A stretch of 64,000 nt of DNA from Acinetobacter ihumii (GTDB lineage: Bacteria > Pseudomonadota > Gammaproteobacteria > Pseudomonadales > Moraxellaceae). The notes under the pieces were generated by a model, which saw only the letters and a program-made list of their open reading frames with translations, had not been told where the DNA came from and searched no databases. The stretch covers positions 3,104,322 through 3,168,321 of the forward strand of contig NZ_LR130760.1 in the NCBI RefSeq assembly GCF_900625095.1, given 5' to 3'. Of the stretch, positions 24,819 to 33,910 are shown one piece after another (position 1 is the first letter of the stretch; each line of letters starts with the position of its first letter). The translations under genes and the position numbers were made by a program.

Positions 24819-25625
24819 ATGCGGGATCAAATTATTCAACATGAGCTTTCACAAGAAACCATCAAATATGATGACTATATTGCGGGACTTGCCAAAGGTT
24901 TGAGTATTCTGGAGGCATTTGGGACAGATCGACAGCGATTGAATGTCACCCAAGTTGCAGAGCGTACCGCAATTACCCGAACAGCGGCGCGTCGTTATTT
25001 AAAAACTTTAAAATTTTTGGGTTATTTAGAGAGTGATGAGTATTATTATTGGCTGACCCATAAAGTTCTGAAATTTTCAGGTGCTTTTTTAAGTACCGCT
25101 CATCTACCTAAAGTTGCTCAATCGGTTTTAAATCATTTGTCTGATAAAACTTCGCTGGTGTTTTCAGTGGTGGTGCAGGACAGTTATGAGGTTGTCCCGA
25201 TTGCACGAAGCATTCCGCAAAATGCCAATTTTCGAGTGAGTCCATTTGGGATTCATTTGGGAAATCGTATTCCAGCCCATGCTTCATCGACAGGTAAGGT
25301 TTTACTGGCACACAAATCAGCAGAAGAACAAAAAAACTGGATCAGGTTATATGGTTTAAAGCGATTTACCGCATATACCTATACCGAAGAGGCTACTTTT
25401 TTAGCGGCTTTAGATGAGATTAAAATGAAAGGCTACTGCATTTCTGCTGAAGAATATGAATTAGGCGTTACTGCGATTGCCATTCCGATTATCAATCAAA
25501 CGGGTGATATTGTGGCTGGACTCAATGCAGTTGCTCCGATCGCTAAAGTGAATGATCACTATTTAATCAATACGGTTTTACCGCTACTACAAGAAGCTGC
25601 CAAAGAGATTCGGGATATGATCTAA
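24819..25625 (+). CDS. IclR-family transcriptional regulator (PcaU/PobR-like)
   Basis: 268 residues. The N-terminal extension and winged helix (DDYIAGLAKGLSILEAFG, LNVTQVAERTAITRTAARRY with its recognition helix, FLGYLESDEYYYWLTHKVLK) match the PcaU/PobR/PcaR branch of IclR proteins, activators of aromatic or hydroaromatic catabolism in Acinetobacter. The C-terminal effector domain has SPFGIHLGNRIPAHASSTGK, a typical ligand pocket region, and AIAIPIINQTGDIVAGL. It is divergent from the SDR and upstream of the FAD dehydrogenase/NIPSNAP/MFS/porin genes, with a terminator just after its stop. It is the likely regulator of cassette A. Confidence 0.9.
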   Translation: MRDQIIQHELSQETIKYDDYIAGLAKGLSILEAFGTDRQRLNVTQVAERTAITRTAARRYLKTLKFLGYLESDEYYYWLTHKVLKFSGAFLSTAHLPKVAQSVLNHLSDKTSLVFSVVVQDSYEVVPIARSIPQNANFRVSPFGIHLGNRIPAHASSTGKVLLAHKSAEEQKNWIRLYGLKRFTAYTYTEEATFLAALDEIKMKGYCISAEEYELGVTAIAIPIINQTGDIVAGLNAVAPIAKVNDHYLINTVLPLLQEAAKEIRDMI

Positions 25626-25645
25626 CTCTGCGAGAGATGATGAAG

Positions 25646-25669
25646 GCGTTCAGGATGAACGCTTTTTTT
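25646..25669 (+). terminator. Terminator of the IclR gene
   Basis: GCGTTCA-GGA-TGAACGC followed by seven T residues, 21 nt after the stop. It separates the regulator from the catabolic genes, which therefore need their own promoter in 25670-25928. No convincing -35/-10 pair with normal spacing was found there. Confidence 0.9.
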
Positions 25670-25928
25670 ATGTCTTGGTTTTAACATCTTGTTTTTACAT
25701 TATATTTTATTGAACGCTCGTTTTTGATTTGCTTTTTTTATAATCAATGCACGATATAAGGTTGATTTGCGCGATCATCGCCTGAATTAGAACAAACTGA
25801 TCTGGTCGGAATTAAGTTTGCTCAGTAGTTTAATAACAAGTAAAGACGTTTTGGCCTCACAGCAGGATTGTGAAGCCTTGATCGCTGAGGCGAGTGAACG
25901 TATGGAACGGTCGCAAGGAGTGACAACA

Positions 25929-27713
25929 ATGAATACAACATTACCCCAACAGCTTGAATGTGATTTAGTTGTGGTTGGCGCTGGAGCAGGTGGTTTATCG
26001 ACAGCCATTACTACCAAGAAAAAAGGCTTAAATGTGATTGTACTTGAAAAAGATCAAGTCTTTGGAGGAACAACAGCTTTTTCGGGTGGCGTACTCTGGA
26101 TTCCGGGAAATCATCATGCCAAGCAAAATGGCATACAAGACAGTCGTGAAGCAGCATTAACCTATTTAAAGCACGAAACAAAATCTTTTTTTAATACAGA
26201 TGCGGTCAATGCATTTTTAGATTATGGTCCTGAAATGCTTAAATTTTTTGAGCAAAACACCTCGGTTAAATTTATTCCAACTTTATATCCAGATTATCAT
26301 CCTGATGCGCCGGGTGGTGTAGATATTGGACGTTCAGTCTTGGCAGCACCCTATGATATTCGTGGTTTAGGCGACAATATGCAACGCCTGCGTCCACCGC
26401 TTAAAACCATTACTTTTATTGGCATGATGTTTAATTCATCCAATGCTGATTTAAAACATTTCTTTAATGCTACGAAATCATTTACATCATTTATCTACGT
26501 GGCGAAACGTCTGGCAATTCACTTAAAAGAATTAGCTCGTTATGGTCGAGGAACCAATGTAACCAGTGGTAATGCGTTGGCTGCGCGATTGGCGAAGTCG
26601 GCATTTGATCTGGATATTCCAATCTATACCAATGCATCGGTGCAAGGCTTGGTTTTTGATGATGGAAAAGTGACGGGAGTTAAGGTCGGGCAACAGCAAC
26701 AACACTGTCAAATCAAAGCCAAACATGGTGTGGTATTGGCATGTGGCGGATTTTCCCATGATCTTGAACGATTAAAACAAGCTTATCCACATCTCAAACG
26801 CGGGGGGGAACATATTTCTCCTGTACCCAAAACCAATACAGGTGATGGTTGCCGTTTGGCTGAATCTGTTGGTGGAATTGTAGATCTTCAATATGCAGAT
26901 ACTTCTGCATGGATGCCTGTGTCTAAAGTGCCTGATGCAGAAGGTTATGGCGTATTTCCACATTTATTGGATCGTTATAAACCGGGCATTATTGGCGTGT
27001 TAAAAAACGGTAAACGCTTTACCAATGAATCAAATTCCTATCACGATGTCGGTGCAGATTTATTTCGTGCCTGTGAAAATTTTGATGAAACGGCAATGTG
27101 GCTTATTTGTGATCAAAAAAACATCAGTAAATATGGTTTAGGATATGCCAAACCTGCACCTATGCCATTGAGTTCATTAATCAAAAAAGGTTATTTGATT
27201 AAAGGCAATAGTTTGGAAGAGTTGGCTCAACATGCGGGTATAGATGGCAAAACACTGCTTAAAACTGTGCAACATTACAATATAGGTGCAGTCAACGGCG
27301 AAGATCCTGAATTTCATCGTGGTTCAACCACATTTAACCGTTATCTCGCTGATCCAGAGCACAAACCAAACCCATGCGTTGCGCCGATTGAGCAAGGGCC
27401 ATTTTATGCAGTTAAAGTATTTATGGGTGATTTGGGTACTTTTGATGGTATACGAACCGCAGTAACAGGCGAAGTTCTGGATCAAGCCAATCAAAAAATC
27501 ACGGGCTTATACGCCGTTGGAAATGATCGCGCCAGTATCATGGGCGGAAATTATCCGGGTGCAGGGATTACCTTGGGACCGATCATGACCTTTGGTTATA
27601 TCACAGGCGCACATATTGCGGATTTGGCAAAAGGCGGTCAGGGCTTGTTATGTTCTCAGTCGCAACCTGTTGTAAATCAGCAGTCTACTGAGGAGATGCG
27701 TCATGTTTCATAA
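25929..27713 (+). CDS. FAD-dependent dehydrogenase, 3-ketosteroid-delta1-dehydrogenase-like
   Basis: 594 residues from the ATG at 25929 (AAGGAG 8 nt upstream). The frame is open further 5' but without better starts. The Rossmann FAD motif is VVVGAGAGGLSTAITTKKKG, followed by GGTTAFSGGVLWIPGN, the signature of KstD-like flavoproteins. The C-terminal FAD lobe has GNDRASIMGGNYPGAGITLG. Its Tyr and the Gly four residues later (YPGAG) match the keto-enolising pair known from steroid dehydrogenases. It lacks a signal peptide and FMN or haem domains, so it is a soluble dehydrogenase. The stop overlaps a NIPSNAP gene by 11 nt. Two paralogues lie at 37166 and 38957. The substrate is unknown, and a cyclic ketone is likely. 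Confidence 0.88.
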   Translation: MNTTLPQQLECDLVVVGAGAGGLSTAITTKKKGLNVIVLEKDQVFGGTTAFSGGVLWIPGNHHAKQNGIQDSREAALTYLKHETKSFFNTDAVNAFLDYGPEMLKFFEQNTSVKFIPTLYPDYHPDAPGGVDIGRSVLAAPYDIRGLGDNMQRLRPPLKTITFIGMMFNSSNADLKHFFNATKSFTSFIYVAKRLAIHLKELARYGRGTNVTSGNALAARLAKSAFDLDIPIYTNASVQGLVFDDGKVTGVKVGQQQQHCQIKAKHGVVLACGGFSHDLERLKQAYPHLKRGGEHISPVPKTNTGDGCRLAESVGGIVDLQYADTSAWMPVSKVPDAEGYGVFPHLLDRYKPGIIGVLKNGKRFTNESNSYHDVGADLFRACENFDETAMWLICDQKNISKYGLGYAKPAPMPLSSLIKKGYLIKGNSLEELAQHAGIDGKTLLKTVQHYNIGAVNGEDPEFHRGSTTFNRYLADPEHKPNPCVAPIEQGPFYAVKVFMGDLGTFDGIRTAVTGEVLDQANQKITGLYAVGNDRASIMGGNYPGAGITLGPIMTFGYITGAHIADLAKGGQGLLCSQSQPVVNQQSTEEMRHVS

Positions 27714-28035
27714 ACCGATTGTGGATCATCGTATCTATAACATCACGCCGCGCTGCATGCCTAAATTTTTAGAGGTATTTGATCAATTGGCCATGCCTGT
27801 TTTAAAGAAGCATTTAGGTGAACCACTTGGTTTTTATGTCAGTAGTGTGGGAACACTGAATCAAGTCGTACATTTATGGGGCTATGACAGTCTGGATGAT
27901 TACGAAAAACGTAGTCATGCCCGAGATACAGATCCCGAATTTCAAATTTATTTAAAAGCATCAGAAGGATTGGTGGTGTCACAGGTCAATCAAATTGTTA
28001 AACCTGTACATCTCAGCTCTTTGCTTCAACCCTAA
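27703..28035 (+). CDS. NIPSNAP-domain protein
   Basis: 110 residues with one NIPSNAP (dimeric alpha/beta barrel) domain: VDHRIYNITPRCMPKFLEVF at the start, LGFYVSSVGTLNQVVHLWGY in the middle and YEKRSHARDTDPEFQIYL in the helix. These small ferredoxin-like proteins often accompany flavin oxidoreductases in catabolic operons. Their chemistry is poorly defined. The start overlaps the flavoprotein gene by 11 nt, so they are co-translated. A related two-domain protein follows the flavoproteins at 40699, which suggests a conserved functional pairing in this island. Confidence 0.85.
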   Translation: MFHKPIVDHRIYNITPRCMPKFLEVFDQLAMPVLKKHLGEPLGFYVSSVGTLNQVVHLWGYDSLDDYEKRSHARDTDPEFQIYLKASEGLVVSQVNQIVKPVHLSSLLQP

Positions 28036-28059
28036 CTCAGCAGTTTATTTAAAAAAACG

Positions 28060-28097
28060 CCCTTCAGGAACGGTATTTTGAGAAAAATACCGAAGGG
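28060..28097 (+). other. Intercistronic stem-loop between NIPSNAP and MFS genes
   Basis: GGTATTTT (28072-28079) pairs with AAAATACC (28084-28091). An outer CCCTTC/GAAGGG stem (28060-28065 with 28092-28097) has a 6-nt bulge. No T run follows, so it looks like an RNA stability or processing element within one transcript rather than a terminator. Confidence 0.4.
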
Positions 28098-28126
28098 TCA
28101 CTTCGTGCTTTTCTCGGGAGAATCTA

Positions 28127-29491
28127 ATGAGCACAAGTCAGATACACAGGAAGGATGTAAAAACAATACTCAACGGAAATAAAATGGGTGCGCTGCAAAA
28201 ACTTATTTTATTCTTTTGTTTTGCGATTATTGCGTTAGATGGTCTGGATGTGGTGGTGATGGGATTAATCGCGCCACAAATTATTCAGGAGTGGGGCGTA
28301 AGTGCTCAGGAGCTTGCGCCTGTGCTTAGTGCTGCATTGGTTGGACTTGCAGTTGGAGCTTTAGTATCAGGCCCACTTTCCGATAAATTTGGACGCAAGC
28401 CCGTTCTCATTTTAAGCGTATTGGCCTTTGGTATTTTTACTTTATTGACGGCATTTTCAAGCGACATTCACCATTTGATGATTTATCGTTTTCTCACTGG
28501 ACTCGGTGCGGGTGCTGCTGCCCCTAATGCAGCAACACTCGCCTCTGAATATGCGCCAGATCATCGTCGGTCTTTTTCAGTAACGGTGGCGTATTGTGGT
28601 TTTTCATTGGGTGCGGCGGCTGGTGGCTTTTTAGCAGCATGGATGATTCCAGAATTTGGCTGGCGCAGCATGTTGATCTTAGGCGGCGTATTGCCGTTAA
28701 TTTTAGTGCCATTTTTATATTGGAAAATGCCAGAATCGATTACATATGTAGTGAAGCATTCGACCTCTCAAGATCAAATCCAGAGGATATTAAAGCGACT
28801 TTTTCCAGATAAATCTTATGCAGGACAGCAGATTTATCTAAATGAAGTCAAAACTGAAAAATCGGGTTTAAGCCTGATCCTATCAAGTAAATATCGCTAT
28901 GGTACGATCATGCTCTGGATCAGTTATTTCATGGCTTTATTTTTGATTTATCTATGCAGTAGTTGGCTACCAACGCTGATTAAAGCCAATCATTTCAGTA
29001 TTTCGCAAGCCGCTATTGTCACCTCATTCTTTCAAATGGGTGGGCCGATTGGCAGTATTACGCTCGGTTGGTGTATGGATCGCTACCGTCCACGCTTAGT
29101 CTTGTTTATTGCGATGATGATTGGTGCATTAGCCACTTTTGGGCTTGGACACTTCAATCAGGATATGCTGTTGATGTGCATCTTTGCATGGATTTTAGGC
29201 TTTAGCTTTAATGGCGGTTCGGTTGGACTGAGTGCATTGGCAACAGGATATTATCCAACATCAGCAAGAGCAACAGGCGCAAGCTGGATGAATGGCATAG
29301 GTCGTTTTGGTGCAATTTTAAGTGCCTTTGCTGGTGCCGCGATGATTGGTTCGGGCATGCCATTTTCAACGATGTTTTCTTTATTGATGATTCCTGCGGT
29401 TTTATCTGGACTTGCAGTTTTGATGCAAGGTGCCAAAACCAAATCTATCAACCAAGTCGGTAACTCACGCTTCAGTCTGGATCAACAATAA
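28127..29491 (+). CDS. MFS transporter, aromatic acid:H+ symporter (AAHS) family
   Basis: 454 residues, 12 predicted membrane helices. AAHS family marks: ALDGLDVVVMGLIAPQIIQEW in helix 1 with the conserved D-G-x-D, GPLSDKFGRKPVLIL as the loop 2-3 motif, and FLTGLGAGAAAPNAATLASE in helix 4. Relatives are PcaK, BenK and VanK, which import aromatic or hydroaromatic acids with protons. It is 91 nt after the NIPSNAP gene and before the porin gene, giving an inner-plus-outer membrane uptake route. A paralogue in cassette B (34112) shares most of the first four helices. Substrate inferred, not shown. Confidence 0.92.
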   Translation: MSTSQIHRKDVKTILNGNKMGALQKLILFFCFAIIALDGLDVVVMGLIAPQIIQEWGVSAQELAPVLSAALVGLAVGALVSGPLSDKFGRKPVLILSVLAFGIFTLLTAFSSDIHHLMIYRFLTGLGAGAAAPNAATLASEYAPDHRRSFSVTVAYCGFSLGAAAGGFLAAWMIPEFGWRSMLILGGVLPLILVPFLYWKMPESITYVVKHSTSQDQIQRILKRLFPDKSYAGQQIYLNEVKTEKSGLSLILSSKYRYGTIMLWISYFMALFLIYLCSSWLPTLIKANHFSISQAAIVTSFFQMGGPIGSITLGWCMDRYRPRLVLFIAMMIGALATFGLGHFNQDMLLMCIFAWILGFSFNGGSVGLSALATGYYPTSARATGASWMNGIGRFGAILSAFAGAAMIGSGMPFSTMFSLLMIPAVLSGLAVLMQGAKTKSINQVGNSRFSLDQQ

Positions 29492-29503
29492 CGCTAGTCG
29501 ATC

Positions 29504-29532
29504 GCTGAGGTTCATCGTATTTGATCCTCAGC
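29504..29532 (+). terminator. Hairpin after the cassette A transporter
   Basis: GCTGAGG (29504-29510) and CCTCAGC (29526-29532) enclose a 15-nt loop, followed by TATTTATTT. A weak terminator or attenuator before the porin gene. Confidence 0.45.
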
Positions 29533-29697
29533 TATTTATTTAACAAAACTTGCGATGGGCTTGATTCGTATAGGGATCAGCTCAGGGCAGATGCATGCCC
29601 AAAATTTAACAAATAGCAGGTATTGAGCCTGACTTTAAATTGAATGAAGTCTTGCTCAATGCAACCGATAACAAGCGTATGCTAAGGATCAGCATTC

Positions 29698-31044
29698 ATG
29701 AAATTTTCAGTGACATCTTTGGTTGTTATGTTGACCGCAACGATCAGCTCACACACAGTTTTTGCCTTTCAACCCTTTGCTCAGGATCAAAAATGGCTTT
29801 TGGGTGACTGGAATGGAAACCGCAACGAATTGGCACAACAAGGTTACCAATTTACTCTCGCATTTCAGAATGAAAGTGCAACAAATCTAAAAGGGGGTTA
29901 TGACGACTCACAGAAGCTTTTCAATGCCAATCAATGGACATTTGGAGTTTTACTGGATCTAGAGAAAATTGCGGATTGGGACAATACACAAGCCAATATC
30001 AGCATCACCAAACGAGATGGTCAGTCTTTATCCAATGATCGAATCAGTGACCCAAGAGCTGCACAATTTAGTAGCGCACAAGAGATTTATGGGCGTGGTC
30101 AATGGTGGCGCTTAAGCAGTGCATGGATCAAAAAAGGACTGATCGAGAATCAGCTAAACATCAAATTTGGTCGAATGGGGCTTTCAGATGACTTTAATAG
30201 CTCGCATTGCGAGTTCCAAAACTTGATGTTATGTGGTGGACAACTCGGCAAAACCGTAGGCGATATCTGGTTTAATTATCCAGTGAGTCAATGGGGGATC
30301 AATGCCAAATATCAATTTTTACCTACATGGTGGATTGGCGCGGGTATTTATGAAGTCAATCCTGAAAATGCATTGGAAAAACATGGTTTTAATCTGGATA
30401 TGGATCATACCAAAGGCGCTTTGATTCCAGTAGAACTGGCATGGAAGCCTAAATTGGACGTGTTTCATGGATTAGCGGGTGAATATAAAATTGGTGGATT
30501 TGTTTCGACAGCAAAAGCCAGAGATGTCAAAAAAGATGACCAAGGTCAGATTCAGCTAAAAGCGGTAAATCGTCAATGGCATGATAGCAGACACAGTATT
30601 TGGTTGAATGCACAGCAACAACTCATTGCACATGACAATGATCTCAAACGTGGTTTATTTGTTTCTGCAAATTTTACCTTGAATGATCCAGCCACAACGG
30701 TCGTTAAAACCAGTCAGCAACTTGCGTTTTGGTATAAAGGTGCTTTTGATCAACGACCAAATGACACGATTGGATTAGGTTTTGCTCATTTTGAGGTTAA
30801 CCCACGTGTGCGTGAGCGACAAAATGCATCTAATCAGTTATTGGGACTCACTCAAGATGACTATGCCAATCCTTTGTACAGTCCAGTTCAGCATAACGAA
30901 TTGAATATCGAACTGAACTATAATTATCAATGGTCACCTGCGATTGTGCTACGTCCTAATCTGCAATATGTGCATCAAGCTGGTGGGGTTAAACAAGTTG
31001 AAGATGCTTGGGTTGCAGGTTTAACCATGAAGCTTAATTTTTAG
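29698..31044 (+). CDS. OprB-family carbohydrate-selective porin (QuiX-like)
   Basis: 448 residues with a signal peptide (about 23 residues, ending TVFA). The mature start contains LLGDWNGNRNELAQQGYQF, the recognisable OprB family opening, and the chain ends in a C-terminal beta-strand with terminal Phe (AGLTMKLNF), as expected of an outer membrane barrel. Acinetobacter quinate loci carry a related porin, QuiX, and by that analogy this one would admit a hydroaromatic acid or sugar. It is 206 bp downstream of the AAHS transporter. The spacer holds a hairpin, so it may have its own promoter. Confidence 0.88.
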   Translation: MKFSVTSLVVMLTATISSHTVFAFQPFAQDQKWLLGDWNGNRNELAQQGYQFTLAFQNESATNLKGGYDDSQKLFNANQWTFGVLLDLEKIADWDNTQANISITKRDGQSLSNDRISDPRAAQFSSAQEIYGRGQWWRLSSAWIKKGLIENQLNIKFGRMGLSDDFNSSHCEFQNLMLCGGQLGKTVGDIWFNYPVSQWGINAKYQFLPTWWIGAGIYEVNPENALEKHGFNLDMDHTKGALIPVELAWKPKLDVFHGLAGEYKIGGFVSTAKARDVKKDDQGQIQLKAVNRQWHDSRHSIWLNAQQQLIAHDNDLKRGLFVSANFTLNDPATTVVKTSQQLAFWYKGAFDQRPNDTIGLGFAHFEVNPRVRERQNASNQLLGLTQDDYANPLYSPVQHNELNIELNYNYQWSPAIVLRPNLQYVHQAGGVKQVEDAWVAGLTMKLNF

Positions 31045-31057
31045 ATGTTATAGATTT

Positions 31058-31096
31058 AAAACAGCAGGAGTCAGCCACATGACTTTCTGCTGTTTT
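31058..31096. terminator. Bidirectional terminator between porin and TetR genes
   Basis: AAAACAGCAG/CTGCTGTTTT 10-bp stem with an inner AGTCA/TGACT pair. A and T tracts lie on both sides, and the element lies between convergent stop codons. Confidence 0.85.
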
Positions 31097-31098
31097 GA

Positions 31099-31719
31099 TT
31101 AGGATTGCCCAAACAATATTTTGAGATTTTCTTGGAAAAGTTCCAGCATAGGCAAACATCCATCGGGATTTAAGATCCCGTTATGAATCATGCTCATCCA
31201 CATAGGGCTTACGATGAGCAGTGCAAATTGTTGTGGTGAAATTTGCAGTGATAATTCCCCGCGCTTTATGGCGAGAGCGCTCAGAAGTTCAAGTTCTCGT
31301 TGAATCGGTAGAAAAATTTTACTGACATAGGTTTGACGAATATGGGGGAAGTTATTGCCTTCACGTAAAATTAAACGAGCCATATCCGCACGACCTGTTG
31401 ACTCCAATGTAAATACACTCGGTATAATTTTTTTGCAAATAAAGGCATAAACCGATTCATCCTCAGTGATTTCCTTTGCTTGAATTGGACGAAACGACTC
31501 ATTAATTAATGCATCAATCACAGCTTCGAAAAGTTGTTCTTTGGTTTCAAAATAAGAATAAATCGTACCTTTACCTAACTCAGCCCCTTTGGCAATTTCT
31601 GAAATTTTAGCGCGAGCAAAACCAACATCGATGAAATGTTGCAAAGCTGAATCAATGATCTTTTTTCGTGTTTCTTGCGTTTTTTCAAGGCTCGGGCCAC
31701 GTGTTTTGGGTTTTTCCAT
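31099..31719 (-). CDS. TetR-family transcriptional regulator
   Basis: 206 residues. The N-terminal helix-turn-helix covers about residues 18-62: TRKKIIDSALQHFIDVGF, AKISEIAKGAELGKGTIYSY and the FETKEQLFEAVI helix, the standard TetR signature. The C-terminal ligand domain is divergent, and its inducer cannot be predicted. It is divergent from an MFS efflux-type gene. The 99-bp gap between the two ATGs contains two GACC-N4-GGTC dyads, so it most likely represses the transporter and itself. Confidence 0.92.
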   Translation of the reverse strand: MEKPKTRGPSLEKTQETRKKIIDSALQHFIDVGFARAKISEIAKGAELGKGTIYSYFETKEQLFEAVIDALINESFRPIQAKEITEDESVYAFICKKIIPSVFTLESTGRADMARLILREGNNFPHIRQTYVSKIFLPIQRELELLSALAIKRGELSLQISPQQFALLIVSPMWMSMIHNGILNPDGCLPMLELFQENLKILFGQS

Positions 31720-31762
31720 GTCGAATAAAATTTGTTATGACAGCCATTAGCCTAACATAAAT

Positions 31763-31804
31763 TGACCTTTGGGTCATATTTGATTAAAATCGACCAAAAG
31801 GTCA
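31763..31804. promoter_or_regulatory. Twin TetR operator dyads
   Basis: TGACC-TTTG-GGTCA (31763-31776) and GACC-AAAA-GGTC (31792-31803) share the arms GACC/GGTC with a 4-bp spacer. Their centres are 28 bp apart, between the divergent tetR and MFS genes. Confidence 0.7.
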
Positions 31805-31818
31805 TTTTTGATAAAACC

Positions 31819-33033
31819 ATGTCCGCACCAAAATCAGGGATTCAATACAGCATTATCAGTTTTGCGCTGTGTCTTGCTGCCTTGAGTACCGCTTTAGCCA
31901 GTCCGCTGTATGCGATTTATGAGCAACAATGGGGCATCAGCACCTCACAAGTGGGCTATATTTTTATTGCTTATATGTTGGGTGTGGTTTTTTCATTGCT
32001 GTTTTTAAACAAGTTGAATGCCATTTATCACTATAAACATGTGATTTTGGTCAGTTTGGCAATGACGATTTTCGGTTTGCTGTTATCTGCACTAGCAAGC
32101 TCGGTTTGGTGGCTTGGCTGTTCTAGGTTTTTGATTGGGATTGCTTCTGGCTTAATTACCACAGCGGCGATGGTGGGATTAAAAGATCAATATCCTTTTG
32201 CCAATAAAGCACTCGCGGAAAAAATCACCTCGATGATTACGGTCTTAGGTTTTGGTTTAGGGCCTTTATTGGGTGGGATATTTGCCGACCATACTGCGCG
32301 GCCATTGGCAGATCCGTACTGGATTATCATTTTTTTCTCGACGCTGATCTTGATCAGTGTGTTTTGGGTCAAGCCTAAATTGAAATTGCAGAACAAGCCG
32401 CATTGGTCTGCATTATTCAAAATACAGCGGCTCGATTTACCACAAATCAGCTCACGTAAAGTGTTTTGGGTGTGCAGTATTTCTGCCTTGTGTAGTTTTG
32501 GCGCATTTAGTTTGTATGCGGCATTAGCAGGAACTTTTATTCATGAATTACCTATTCAATCATCAGCAACGCTGACAGGTGTTTCAATTTCAATCATTTT
32601 ATTTGTATCTGTATTGAGCCAACTGTTATGTCAATCTTTTAAAGAACTGCATGTGTTATATGCGGGTTTGGCGGCTTTATTACTGGGTACGATAAGTCTG
32701 GTGATTGCAGAAGTGGAGCATACCGTTTGGTTTTTATTACTCAGTATTCTCTTAACTGGAATGGGACATGGCTTTTGTTTAAGTGCTGCCTATTACTTTA
32801 TTGGAAAAATGATGGATCGCGAAAATAATCCGTTGATTTTTTCCAGTTATTTGTTGATTGCTTATCAAGGCACCATTTGGCCAGTCATTTTTTCGAGCTA
32901 TTTAATTGAATCTGTGGGAGTGGTGATGACTTTGCTTGTGATTGCAATGTTATTAATGATCACGATTATCTGGTTGATGTATCAGCTTAAATTCAAAGTT
33001 GAACCGCTCTTGACCTGTCAAAAATCAGGCTAA
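31819..33033 (+). CDS. MFS transporter controlled by the adjacent TetR regulator
   Basis: About 404 residues from the ATG at 31819. A TTG at 31762 is in frame but lies within the operators. Twelve hydrophobic segments; the opening FALCLAALSTALASPLYAIY resembles drug or metabolite exporters of the MFS_1 group (STALASPLY). The usual loop 2-3 motif is weak (LNKLNAIYHYKHVILV). The TetR partner and lack of catabolic genes around it suggest an efflux pump induced by a toxic compound, perhaps an intermediate of the flanking catabolic cassettes. Substrate unknown. Confidence 0.82.
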   Translation: MSAPKSGIQYSIISFALCLAALSTALASPLYAIYEQQWGISTSQVGYIFIAYMLGVVFSLLFLNKLNAIYHYKHVILVSLAMTIFGLLLSALASSVWWLGCSRFLIGIASGLITTAAMVGLKDQYPFANKALAEKITSMITVLGFGLGPLLGGIFADHTARPLADPYWIIIFFSTLILISVFWVKPKLKLQNKPHWSALFKIQRLDLPQISSRKVFWVCSISALCSFGAFSLYAALAGTFIHELPIQSSATLTGVSISIILFVSVLSQLLCQSFKELHVLYAGLAALLLGTISLVIAEVEHTVWFLLLSILLTGMGHGFCLSAAYYFIGKMMDRENNPLIFSSYLLIAYQGTIWPVIFSSYLIESVGVVMTLLVIAMLLMITIIWLMYQLKFKVEPLLTCQKSG

Positions 33034-33081
33034 AGTAGATGCGATTTAAGCAATGAAATGCCACAAAGAAAAATACAAGAT

Positions 33082-33111
33082 TGGCAATCGAAAATCGAGT
33101 TTCGATTGCCA
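33082..33111. terminator. Hairpin between convergent MFS and IclR genes
   Basis: Perfect 12-bp stem TGGCAATCGAAA/TTTCGATTGCCA with a 6-nt loop, placed between two convergent stops. Neither strand has a T tract right after it. Confidence 0.5.
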
Positions 33112-33125
33112 GAGGAAATTTAAAA

Positions 33126-33896
33126 TTAAATATGGATGAGGTTAATAATGGAAGCGATTTTATTTGAGGTTGTAAGTAAGGCAGGAGCCAGTTCTTCAAT
33201 CCGTTGTGGGCTTAAGCGCACCGATGGCCCTGCGATACTGACTGTGCCAAAAGGTTGACCTGTTTGCGGATTGATAATGATTTTAGCCATCGCCGACATG
33301 CCCAGTTCATAGGTGTCACTAATGACACCATAACCACGCTGTTTCGATGCTTGAATCATTTGCTCTAGTTCGCTCAGATTTTTAGGTGAGTTGGGGCCAA
33401 AGTTTTGCGCTTTTTCAAAGCCTTCACGCTCTACTAGACGCATGAAGTCCTGTTGATCAAGCTCCGACAAATAGGCCAAACCACAGGCAGAAGCAGGAAG
33501 ATAAGCGACATTGCCTGAATCTGGATCGTATTTCAGTCCAGATTTTGCGCCTTGTGCCTTACCAATCCAGATGATCTTTTCATCTTCGATGAGTCCGAGG
33601 CGTACAAGTTCAGATGAGGTTTCAGCCAGTTCATTTAAATAGGGCTGAAAGGTTTCTGTAATCGAGCGTGAAGACAAATAACTCAGACCCATAGAGGCAA
33701 TTTTTAGGGTCAGTTTGTAATGTTGAGTGATGTCATCCTGATAGATATATCCCATATCTTTCATGGCAGTCAAAATGCGATGCATGGCAGATTTTGGGAT
33801 ATCGAGGTCAACTGAAAGTTGGCTAAGCGCACATCCATTCACTTCTTTTAATAGTGCTTCAAGGATGAGTAAAGAGCGATCGGTATTACTGAGCAT
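33126..33896 (-). CDS. IclR-family transcriptional regulator
   Basis: 256 residues. The winged helix-turn-helix occupies about residues 5-60 (RSLLILEALLKEVNGCALSQ, LDIPKSAMHRILTAMKDMGY). The effector domain carries AYLPASACGLAYLSEL and ELGMSAMAKIIINPQTGQPF. It is of the KdgR-like branch rather than the PcaU-like branch of the other IclR protein in the island. It is divergent from the cassette B genes. A 25-bp perfect palindrome lies 14 bp before its start codon. The same core palindrome precedes the Gfo/TIM operon at 44.4 kb, so it probably governs both units. Confidence 0.92.
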   Translation of the reverse strand: MLSNTDRSLLILEALLKEVNGCALSQLSVDLDIPKSAMHRILTAMKDMGYIYQDDITQHYKLTLKIASMGLSYLSSRSITETFQPYLNELAETSSELVRLGLIEDEKIIWIGKAQGAKSGLKYDPDSGNVAYLPASACGLAYLSELDQQDFMRLVEREGFEKAQNFGPNSPKNLSELEQMIQASKQRGYGVISDTYELGMSAMAKIIINPQTGQPFGTVSIAGPSVRLSPQRIEELAPALLTTSNKIASIINLIHI

Positions 33897-33910
33897 AAAA
33901 ATCCTGATAA

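Noticed and set aside
25818..25928. 37-codon upstream extension of the first KstD-like flavoprotein
   Set aside because: The ATG at 25929 has a good AAGGAG, and the Rossmann motif begins close after it as in the paralogues.
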